DNA of 64,000 nt, taken from assembly GCA_018651745.1 (NCBI GenBank), contig JABIDL010000026.1:31243-95242 (forward strand). The letters run 5' to 3'. Below the pieces are notes generated by a model, which was not told the DNA's origin, ran no database searches, and saw only the letters and a list, made by a program, of their open reading frames with translations. Within the stretch, counting starts at the first letter, position 1, and each line of letters begins with the position of its first letter. Source of the stretch: Candidatus Neomarinimicrobiota bacterium (GTDB lineage: Bacteria > Fidelibacterota > Marinisomatia > Marinisomatales > TCS55). The position numbers and the translations under genes are program-made. Of the stretch, positions 56,690 to 64,000 are shown piece by piece.

Positions 56690-59446
56690 TTATTTGATAA
56701 TTCCGATTTTAATGATTTTTTCCTCGGATTGGCTTCCCTTGCTCGCCGTCACCCTCGCAAAATACACTCCGGCTTCCTGATTGGAAACATCCCAGCTGTA
56801 TTCGTTTGGTAATCCTTCCTGTACATAATCGAAATCCACTTTTTTGACAAAATATCCGCCAAGATCGTAAATGTTAATTTCAACTGCATTTGCCGATTCC
56901 ACCTGGACGCGGATGGTTGCCGTATTTCCCTCCACTGGATTTGGGTAAACATACGTTTTAGATTTGTCTATCAGCACCGATTCATCAGGAGTTGTGACCG
57001 GAACCGAGCTAACTAAAGTTCGTGAATTCCCAAAATCGTGATGCGTGGACGTCCATTCATTCCCGTAATTCTCGGAAACAGCATCGAAAATCCAAATGGC
57101 GGATTCGGTAACAATTGCATTTTGTCCGCCATATTCACCCAAGCAAATGAGGCTTCCGTAATCAGTCAGTCTATACTCCAAATTTCCTTTCCAATTGTAA
57201 ATCAGAATTTCGCCTAATGCGTTTTGAAGAACAATTTCAGGATGATCATCTCCGAATAAATCTTTTACGAGAGGTGTTTGAGCTTCGATGGAATCAATTT
57301 GAACAGGAAAGCCAGCTATTGAGACCATTCCATCGCTTTGAGTATTTACAAAAAAATAAAAAACATCTGAATAAAAGTAAAAATGCGATCCAGAGAGGAA
57401 ACCAAGTGTGTCCACAGTAAGAACATCCGCGTTTCCATCTAGATCAATATCTACTAGTGACAGATTTATGCCGTTCAATGTATAGGTCAATTCAGTGGAT
57501 TCGGTATTAAATGCTAATGTTTTAAAAGTGTCAGCTTTTGTACTCTCCGTAAAACGGATTGAATACCAATTCGGATTATCAACGAACAACACCTCATCAT
57601 CCGAAAATGACGTATCAGATAAAAAATCAAATGTTGAATCGGAAGCATTCCACGAAAATAATGAAATCACCGTAGAATTATTTCTGAGTTCATTAATAAC
57701 CACATCATCCGAACCGGTGGAATTGGTATCCACCGAAAAATCATACACGATTCCGGTTGGGTGGTAAAAAGTAGAACGATTGGTTAAGCTTCCGACCCAA
57801 ATGCTATCCGTACCGCCGACCAGTTCCATAGCACCGTCGCCGTCAAAATCGTGTATCAATCCGATATGAAGTGACGTATCTGGATAACCGGACGCCAAAA
57901 GAGCATTTGACACGGTAAATGTCATGGTATCTCCGGGCGCACTGATATCGCCAATCCTGATATACGAAGAGGAACCAGTATTTGACCTTGAATCGGGAAA
58001 TGTCAAAGGGCCCAATTCCGGGGACATTCCCTCGTAATTGGGATTTGCGCGTTCATATTCAAGATTTCCCTTATACCACATATCGCCAAAATATCCGGCG
58101 CTCGGATCGGTAAAGAGAAATATGGACGGATATCCAATATCCTGCGCACCGTCCGCTTCTTCCAGATCTACGCCAAAAAGAGTTCTGTCTGCGTTAATGG
58201 TATAATCGGATAATCCGTTTTGAAGGACCGTTTCATCAATATGCCAAATCAAAAGCCCGGAACCGGGCAAGCCAATATCATAATCCGGAATTGAAACAAT
58301 AACCCCATTGGAATCTGTTGTCGCGCCAATAGAATCAGCCACCAATTGAACATAGGCAGGATATGAATCATTTTCGAGAAATTCTGCATATCTAACAGAG
58401 TCAATACTCACGAAATCTCGAAACCAGTTGGTTCTGTTTTCAATGAGAAAATATTCGGTTGGATTGATGTTAATTTTTACGACATTGTTTTCTGCTCGAG
58501 AAGGAAGTGAAACGCTTTCTCCCGGAATAACTGTCACCGGTTCTTCCCATTCTAAAAAATACCTTGTCCATGCATTCGGTGGTGCAGGAATTATACCCCG
58601 CCCATTATTAGAACCTTGATCCATAAGTCCAAAAATGCCAATGCCACTCACACCATTTTTCGTATCCCACAGTGGAGGAAGTCCTGTAGCAAATCCGATC
58701 ATCAGAGCAAATGTACCCGTTAATCCATATTGGTATTCACATGGATTCGAAGAACCATAAAACATGGATTCTGCAATGTCATAATGCAGATGATTTTGTG
58801 TTTCAGGTAAAATAATGCCATGCCATATGGTATGCTCATTGATATTGATATTGTGCCCGATATAAGAAGCAATCATATCGTTATCAACATACGTTGAAGG
58901 AATATCTTCTGGAGTGGGATCTAAAAAAGGAAGAGAAAAATCCTGACCGATTCCAGCATGGAATACAACGATCAAATCAAAAGCAGAAAAGTTAATAGAA
59001 TCAATTTCATAGGCCTTTTGTACGGCATCATTAAACAAATACGTAATGCGTTCTTCTTGAATGTCGTCACGACCGTAAGGATTGTAATAATCCATTGTGT
59101 TTCCTACTTCGTACGAACCGATTATAGAGGAAGGGAAAACAGCTGATGAATCTAAATCTATTCCAAAAGAACCGTAGGAAACATTAGAAAAATAGGAATC
59201 TACAGCTGTCAATTGTGACCAAAAATAATCTTTATCATGTGGTGGCGGATCAATTGGATAATCGTCACACTTCGCATATTCAGAGACAGAAAGAAAGCTT
59301 CCGTCTCCTGTGGTCGAGGACTTGTTATCATTTTGAAATGAAACTCTAATCGCGCAAATTTTCAAATCACCTTTTGAAGCACCTAAAGGGAAAGGTAAAG
59401 AAAAATTCATGCAGACTAATAGTAGTCCGCGAAATACTTGGCTCAT
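56690..59446 (-). CDS. M6-peptidase-like secreted protein with a degenerate active site and type IX tail
   Basis: 918 residues with a signal peptide. The M6 (immune inhibitor A) peptidase fold is recognisable from YFSNVSYGSFGIDLDS and the stretch ATGLPPLWDTKNGVSGIGIF. Where active enzymes have HEFGH before GLPDLYD this protein has LMIGF (about 248-252), so both zinc histidines and the catalytic glutamate are missing. A later region (LLIWHIDETVLQNGLSDYTI) and FG-GAP-like calcium repeats (DFDGDGAMELVGG, DIDLDGNADVLTV) follow. The end (VYPNPVEGNTATIRV, IYDLGGYFV, AGVYFARVTA) is a Por secretion tail. It lies between porV and the HExxH protein. Confidence 0.85.
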   Translation of the reverse strand: MSQVFRGLLLVCMNFSLPFPLGASKGDLKICAIRVSFQNDNKSSTTGDGSFLSVSEYAKCDDYPIDPPPHDKDYFWSQLTAVDSYFSNVSYGSFGIDLDSSAVFPSSIIGSYEVGNTMDYYNPYGRDDIQEERITYLFNDAVQKAYEIDSINFSAFDLIVVFHAGIGQDFSLPFLDPTPEDIPSTYVDNDMIASYIGHNININEHTIWHGIILPETQNHLHYDIAESMFYGSSNPCEYQYGLTGTFALMIGFATGLPPLWDTKNGVSGIGIFGLMDQGSNNGRGIIPAPPNAWTRYFLEWEEPVTVIPGESVSLPSRAENNVVKININPTEYFLIENRTNWFRDFVSIDSVRYAEFLENDSYPAYVQLVADSIGATTDSNGVIVSIPDYDIGLPGSGLLIWHIDETVLQNGLSDYTINADRTLFGVDLEEADGAQDIGYPSIFLFTDPSAGYFGDMWYKGNLEYERANPNYEGMSPELGPLTFPDSRSNTGSSSYIRIGDISAPGDTMTFTVSNALLASGYPDTSLHIGLIHDFDGDGAMELVGGTDSIWVGSLTNRSTFYHPTGIVYDFSVDTNSTGSDDVVINELRNNSTVISLFSWNASDSTFDFLSDTSFSDDEVLFVDNPNWYSIRFTESTKADTFKTLAFNTESTELTYTLNGINLSLVDIDLDGNADVLTVDTLGFLSGSHFYFYSDVFYFFVNTQSDGMVSIAGFPVQIDSIEAQTPLVKDLFGDDHPEIVLQNALGEILIYNWKGNLEYRLTDYGSLICLGEYGGQNAIVTESAIWIFDAVSENYGNEWTSTHHDFGNSRTLVSSVPVTTPDESVLIDKSKTYVYPNPVEGNTATIRVQVESANAVEINIYDLGGYFVKKVDFDYVQEGLPNEYSWDVSNQEAGVYFARVTASKGSQSEEKIIKIGIIK

Positions 59447-59473
59447 CTAGATCGTCCCGGAAATTCGAAACGA

Positions 59474-60832
59474 TTAAAAAAGCATATTCAGAGAAAACCG
59501 CATCGTATTCGTCAGAGGATGACCCGGTTCACCTGAAGTATATCCAAAATCAAAACCGTATCCCCCAAAACGCAGTCCAACACCAAATGTCGGATTATCG
59601 ATTTTACCGGTTTTGTCGTAATAATATCCAGCTCGTAACGCAAAATATGTGGAATACCAATATTCAACTCCAACGTTATGGACTAGTTTATCTAATTCAT
59701 TAGAAATAGTTCTGTCGTCTCCCGATCCAACTTCTTTTTGACCCCATTCGTTGTAAATCCCCCAATCGGCATCACCATATTTTGCACCGGATTCAGTCGA
59801 ATTAATCATTTCATCTTTATCAGGAATTCCATTGCCATCATCTAAGCTTTCATCCCAAGAATACCCTCCGATTTTTCTATCAGGTTCTTCCCCGGAAATT
59901 GCTCGGTCCATGTCGCCACCAAGCAACCAATCATCCACCCAAGAGGTAAACAGCGCAAGATAAATCGGATCGGTATGGGCAATTTCAATTTTCCCATCTG
60001 AACTGTAATCGCCTGAGAGACTTACGTGCCCATCTTCATCAAAACCGCCAATCGCACCGTCACCGTTCCAATCCATGTCAGGATAAGAGGCAACAAGCAT
60101 TTTATCGACATCATACACAATATTAAGGTTATTATGTTGGGATTGGATTAATGCATAGTTAAAGCCAATTGTCAAATTAGTTGGTTGAGGATCAGCTTGA
60201 TCTGGATCGATAAATGATATTTTCGGACCGATATTTGACAAGTTTAACCCGATGTCTAATCTTGGCGTCAAAAATTCCTTTTTCATATATCCAATATCAA
60301 AGCCAAAATCCATCGAAGTCCCTTTCCCTTTTTCACTTCCGGTGCCCATTTCAACAAGATGTTGATAAGATACTTTTGCATTGAGTCCTAGTGAAGAAGT
60401 TCTAGATAAAAGTGCACTATACGACACAGCTCCCGCGACCATATATGATGTAAATTTTCCCTGATACTGTGCATATTCATCCATTCGAATCTGTTCTCCA
60501 AGACTCAAGTAGATAATGTGCCCACCAAGTGTCCCCAAATTGGGAAAAGATTTTCGATAAGCAAGAAATTCATAATATAAATCATCAGCAAGATTTCGAA
60601 GCCAATTTACATGCATGAGCGCAAGTTCAGATCCTTCTAAAAATGCTAAACCTGCAGGGTTCCAATAGCTTGCATATGCATCATTCGCCACAGCAACCTG
60701 CGCCTCTCCCATTCCACCTGCGCGGGCTCCTGGAGAAATAAGTAGAAAGATGGCTCCAGCTTCACTTGCGAATAAAGTTGAGCTGGAAAACATAATGAAC
60801 GCAAAACAGATATGTGCCAAACGGCTTTTCAT
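59474..60832 (-). CDS. PorV/PorQ-family outer-membrane protein
   Basis: 452 residues with a signal peptide ending near LFASEAGA. The PorV signature SPGARAGGMGEAQVAVANDA followed by YASYWNPAG is at residues 33-61, then a FadL-like barrel. PorV shuttles type IX cargo to the attachment complex. Two acidic inserts are unusual: about 252-285 with DWNGDGAIGGFDEDGHV-type calcium loops, and about 305-380. The last strand ends in Phe. The adjacent M6-like gene encodes a type IX-tailed cargo. Confidence 0.88.
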   Translation of the reverse strand: MKSRLAHICFAFIMFSSSTLFASEAGAIFLLISPGARAGGMGEAQVAVANDAYASYWNPAGLAFLEGSELALMHVNWLRNLADDLYYEFLAYRKSFPNLGTLGGHIIYLSLGEQIRMDEYAQYQGKFTSYMVAGAVSYSALLSRTSSLGLNAKVSYQHLVEMGTGSEKGKGTSMDFGFDIGYMKKEFLTPRLDIGLNLSNIGPKISFIDPDQADPQPTNLTIGFNYALIQSQHNNLNIVYDVDKMLVASYPDMDWNGDGAIGGFDEDGHVSLSGDYSSDGKIEIAHTDPIYLALFTSWVDDWLLGGDMDRAISGEEPDRKIGGYSWDESLDDGNGIPDKDEMINSTESGAKYGDADWGIYNEWGQKEVGSGDDRTISNELDKLVHNVGVEYWYSTYFALRAGYYYDKTGKIDNPTFGVGLRFGGYGFDFGYTSGEPGHPLTNTMRFSLNMLF

Positions 60833-60851
60833 AGTATTTTCCTATGTTTAA

Positions 60852-60865
60852 GAGGGTTTCCCCTC
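60852..60865 (-). other. GNRA-type hairpin before the porV-like gene
   Basis: On the minus strand GAGGG-GAAA-CCCTC forms a perfect 5-bp stem with a GAAA tetraloop, 20-33 bases before the PorV-like ATG. It could be a weak end of the TRAP transcript or a leader structure; no T-run follows. Confidence 0.4.
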
Positions 60866-61005
60866 AGGTTTATTATTTATGACTTAATCTGTTAGCGTTA
60901 TTGAATAGAAAGTCCTTTAAAGACGGGCGAATCTATTGCCCTGTTTATTGTCAATCAAGTAATGAATATATTAGCAATTGGTTCCCAATTTTCCTGTGAA
61001 GTACA

Positions 61006-62823
61006 TCACTTTAGTAAACCAAGAGTCAAAAACGGAATATATGTGATTGCAAGTACTGCCAGTAAACGTATCAGGAAAAAAGGCAATGTCGCCTTGTAAA
61101 CGGTTGGCATATCCTCTCCAAATCTATACGCCGATAAAAAGAGATTCATTCCGACGGGAGGCGTCAAAAACCCTAATTCCATATTAGCTATAAAAATAAT
61201 TGCTAAATGAACAGGATGAATGCCAAAATGAGCGCCGATTTGTGAAATAAGTGGAACGATAACTATGATGGCTGAAAAAATATCCATCATGCAACCCACA
61301 CCGAGAAGCACAATATTCAACATAAGCAAAAACACATACTTAGATTGAATGCTCGCTTCAACCCAGTGAAGCAGTTGTGTTGGAATCTCTGCATCTACAA
61401 AATAACTGGTTAGGCCCATCGCAACACCAAGAATAATAAGAACGCCACCAATTAATATAGCGCAATCAATGACGATTTTTGGAAGATCATTGATTTTCAG
61501 ATCTTTATAAACAAACACCTCAATAAAAAATATATAAACAACCGTTAGAGAGGCCGTTTCTACCAATGTTGTAAAACCACCGAACACTCCAGCCAAAATA
61601 ATAACAGGAATAATAATTTCCCATTTGGTCTCCCATAAAACTTTCAGAATTTCTAAAATGTTCAGTTTGTCATATTCTTTTTTCTTTCGCCTCCCCTGCC
61701 AAACAGCAAAACCGGCAACCATCAAAACCAAAACCGTTCCCGGTACCAATCCACCAATGAAAATATCTTTTACAGATACGTTGGCTGTTACTCCGTAAAT
61801 AATAGCCGGCAAACTAGGAGGAAACAAAAGACCGAGTGAACCGGCAACGGTAATTAGTCCAAGAGAAAATGACCTAGAATATCCTTCTCCCAACATTAAC
61901 GGGTACAAAATGCCTCCCAATGCTAAAATGGTAACACCGGAACCACCAGTTAATGCAGTAAAAAATCCGCATAAAATAACAATTACAACGGGAGTTCCCC
62001 CCGGAATCCATCCGAACAAAACACGAAACAATTTGACCATTCGTTTTGATGCTCCGCTCTCTGCTAAAATATATCCGGCAAGCGTGAATAATGGAATGGT
62101 TGCAAGTGTTGGAGATACTACAATTCTATAAGCCTCTGTTGGGATTGCGGAGGCCGGAATATATTCCTTCCAGAAAAATAAAATGGCAATACCGCCCAAT
62201 CCCACAAATATCGGAGCGCCGTAAATGAGAGAAATCAGTAAAATTGCAGAACCTAACCAAGCAATCCATGACACATCTTGAAACGTGTCGGTTAAAGCAA
62301 TCATAGAAAAGATAACCATAACCAATGCCATTGAAGCTCGAAGTAAACGATCATTCGAACTACTGAAATAAATTTGAAGCGCAATTAAACTAAATCCGAT
62401 TGGCATAACTAATTGTGCAACCCATCGGGATATATTGGGAGCAATATCCATTGGATATTGATATTCAATGCGTAATAATTGCCAACTCCCCCACGCGAGA
62501 GTTACCACCACAAGTAAAGAAATATTTTTTGCTACCCACCTTCCAAAATGGAATGCCTCGTCTGGGACAAATAGCGGATGCGTTGTTAATGCGAGAAGTT
62601 TATTCTGCCTCGCTGCTAGTACAGCTCCGATAAATCCTATCCAAAGTGTAAGATGTTGAACGATTACAGCAGATGCGGGAACGCCCGGTCGGCCGAATAA
62701 TCGAGTGATTGTTTCAAATGCAGGAAGAAAGACCATTACAGTAAATACTACCAAAGCAAGAGTGTCTTCACCCCATTTGAGCCTATCTACGAATCTATCT
62801 TTTTCTTTAATCTCAGCCATCAT
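61006..62823 (-). CDS. TRAP transporter fused permease (DctQM)
   Basis: 605 residues: an N-terminal small-subunit (DctQ-like) part of about 180 residues is fused to the large DctM permease. DctM motifs include GIAILFFWKE, FTALTGGSGVTILALGGILY, PSLPAIIYGVTANVSVKDIF and FIANMELGFLTPPVGMNLFL. TRAP transporters take up carboxylates or similar acids with a Na+ gradient. It is preceded by its DctP gene. The substrate is not predictable from the permease. Confidence 0.93.
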   Translation of the reverse strand: MMAEIKEKDRFVDRLKWGEDTLALVVFTVMVFLPAFETITRLFGRPGVPASAVIVQHLTLWIGFIGAVLAARQNKLLALTTHPLFVPDEAFHFGRWVAKNISLLVVVTLAWGSWQLLRIEYQYPMDIAPNISRWVAQLVMPIGFSLIALQIYFSSSNDRLLRASMALVMVIFSMIALTDTFQDVSWIAWLGSAILLISLIYGAPIFVGLGGIAILFFWKEYIPASAIPTEAYRIVVSPTLATIPLFTLAGYILAESGASKRMVKLFRVLFGWIPGGTPVVIVILCGFFTALTGGSGVTILALGGILYPLMLGEGYSRSFSLGLITVAGSLGLLFPPSLPAIIYGVTANVSVKDIFIGGLVPGTVLVLMVAGFAVWQGRRKKKEYDKLNILEILKVLWETKWEIIIPVIILAGVFGGFTTLVETASLTVVYIFFIEVFVYKDLKINDLPKIVIDCAILIGGVLIILGVAMGLTSYFVDAEIPTQLLHWVEASIQSKYVFLLMLNIVLLGVGCMMDIFSAIIVIVPLISQIGAHFGIHPVHLAIIFIANMELGFLTPPVGMNLFLSAYRFGEDMPTVYKATLPFFLIRLLAVLAITYIPFLTLGLLK

Positions 62824-62857
62824 TATATTTTACATTGTGATACAATTACAGAATGCG

Positions 62858-63853
62858 TCAAGGATTCGATTCTAATTCGTCTTTAAATTCCATTACTCTA
62901 TCGAATATATTTTCTTCTACAACCTGACCGCGAATCAAAGGGTACATAGACTCTACCAATGTTTTCCACTCTTCATATTCATTTTTTGTTGGCGTGGTAA
63001 CTGTTAACCCATATTCCTTCATAACATTAATCGCGCTATCTGATTCTAATCGGTTTTTTTTCTGAAATTCAGTGGAAATCTTGTTTGAAATTTCCTGCAT
63101 TTTAATCTGATGTTCAGGATCAATTTTATTCCATGTTCTAATATCCAGTACTACTGCCGCGGAAAGCGTACCCCATTTCATATCAAGCATATACTTTGTG
63201 ATACCAAAACTTTGTTGTGATAAAACATACATCGGGTTAAAGGCCATTGCATCGATCATACCAGTCTGAAGACCAGAAAGCATGTCTGTCATAGCCAGCG
63301 GTACAACTTTAAATCCAGATTTTTCCCACAATGCCGCAGTACGGTAATCTCCCGCCCAACTAAAAATAGTTTGTTTGCGGAGGTCATCCGGTGTGTGAAT
63401 TGAATCAGAGGAAAACCAATACACCCAACCCACATCAACCATCATGAGAACTTTAAAACCATTTTTCTCTGAATCTTTGATCAAGTCGCTTCCAAGTTTT
63501 TCATACAGCAAATCCAAATCCGAAAAATTTTGATATAGCATGGGAACAAAAAAGACAGAATATTGAGGATTTATTTCTGTTAATCCTTCTGAGGTGATTG
63601 CTGCACCTTGAATTTGACCGATCCGCATTTTCCGTATCATATCTCTTTCGTCCCCAACAACACCACCGGGATAAACTCTGAGATTTACTTGCCCAAGTGT
63701 TGCCTCTTTCCATTCTTGACCCATTTTCATCAACAAGCCATGCCATTCGGTGCCCTCCGGCGCAAGGGTTGCCATTTTGATTTTTGTTTTTTTTGCCGGC
63801 GATATGGAAATTGAAATCGCTAATGCAATTATGAAACATAAAAGTCTCTTCAT
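62858..63853 (-). CDS. TRAP transporter substrate-binding protein (DctP)
   Basis: 331 residues from ATG 63853; an ATG five codons upstream is also in frame. Signal peptide MKRLLCFIIALAISISIS. DctP family features are KMATLAPEGTEWH near the start, VYPGGVVGDERDMIRKMRIG, SSDSIHTPDDLRKQTI and the arginine-containing ligand segments. It delivers a small organic acid to the fused permease. Start of the TRAP operon; divergent from the partial reading frame at the window end. Confidence 0.93.
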   Translation of the reverse strand: MKRLLCFIIALAISISISPAKKTKIKMATLAPEGTEWHGLLMKMGQEWKEATLGQVNLRVYPGGVVGDERDMIRKMRIGQIQGAAITSEGLTEINPQYSVFFVPMLYQNFSDLDLLYEKLGSDLIKDSEKNGFKVLMMVDVGWVYWFSSDSIHTPDDLRKQTIFSWAGDYRTAALWEKSGFKVVPLAMTDMLSGLQTGMIDAMAFNPMYVLSQQSFGITKYMLDMKWGTLSAAVVLDIRTWNKIDPEHQIKMQEISNKISTEFQKKNRLESDSAINVMKEYGLTVTTPTKNEYEEWKTLVESMYPLIRGQVVEENIFDRVMEFKDELESNP

Positions 63854-63924
63854 ATTAATAAGGGTCATGACTAGTTTAGCGGGTTATTTCGAAAGTTTTC
63901 GAGTAATATTTGGTAGATATTTTC

Positions 63925-64000
63925 ATGCCTAAAATTGAACCTAAACTCACTTTCTTTCAAATGGAAATAGAACGAAATTTTATGAATACCGCGATGCTTA
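63925..64000 (+). CDS. Possible start of a plus-strand gene, cut by the window edge
   Basis: An ATG at 63925 opens a frame MPKIEPKLTFFQMEIERNF that stays open to the last base (25 codons). It is divergent from the TRAP operon with about 70 bases between starts. No family is recognised from so short a piece; the downstream sequence would decide it. Confidence 0.35.
   Translation, partial: MPKIEPKLTFFQMEIERNFMNTAML

Noticed and set aside
56690-59446. Active M6 metalloprotease
   Set aside because: The HExxH motif is replaced by LMIGF.

Overview
The window is an AT-rich bacterial chromosome segment in which nearly all genes lie on the minus strand in long, tightly packed operons with 1-17 nt overlaps. 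Several clues point to the Fibrobacteres-Chlorobi-Bacteroidetes (FCB) side of the bacterial tree: a PorV-type outer-membrane protein, three large exported proteins ending in type IX secretion (Por) C-terminal tails, BamD, and large outer-membrane propeller/barrel proteins. The mix of PorV, a MutL-like ATPase cluster, a fused TRAP transporter and lysine 6-transaminase would suit a Marinimicrobia (SAR406)-like organism. That placement is inference from gene content; no 16S rRNA gene is present.

Layout in descending coordinates, which is the direction of transcription: a TRAP transporter pair (62.9-61.0 kb); a surface/export block of PorV, a degenerate M6 peptidase, an HExxH-propeller-barrel outer-membrane protein, a DUF5683-like protein and BamD (60.8-52.0 kb); a long housekeeping block nadD, Ca2+/cation antiporter, ftsE, ftsX, hrcA, grpE, dnaJ, comEA, two pilus/secretion-like membrane proteins, rsmD, coaD, an FmdB-type zinc ribbon, icd, obg, dprA (52.0-39.2 kb); tRNA-Ser(GCT) and a choice-of-anchor-B secreted protein; a DHH phosphoesterase followed by a Tat/type IX intradiol-dioxygenase-like protein, a VOC protein and a cupin (36.3-33.6 kb); a duplicated secreted protein, a cold-shock gene with a strong terminator, an AlkB-type hydroxylase and a ribosome-rescue-type release factor (33.4-30.4 kb); then small single-domain genes on both strands (30.3-27.0 kb), the only region with several plus-strand genes.

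From 26.9 to 21.1 kb lie a TPR lipoprotein, pyrK-pyrD, rlpA, a lipid kinase and cdsA. From 21.1 to 12.4 kb comes the most unusual cluster: a MutL/GlmL-family ASKHA ATPase without any glutamate mutase subunit, a lipoyl-like/KOW-like protein, a small conserved protein, a DUF6754-like membrane protein with an AT-rich foreign-looking tail, three more membrane proteins and an orphan Dpp-type ATPase. It looks like an undescribed membrane-associated machine. Two copies of a small inverted-repeat element are set into this operon: one carries an intact 23S-IVS-type four-helix-bundle gene, the other is a 95-bp internal deletion relic.

Below 12.3 kb are a two-gene lysine-to-2-aminoadipate pathway (ALDH7-like, lat), rsmI, tmk, a C-terminal processing protease, tRNA-Val(GAC), and the translation block thrS-infC-rpmI-rplT-pheS-pheT, in which pheT runs off the window start. 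infC appears to start at a non-AUG AUC codon inside the end of thrS.
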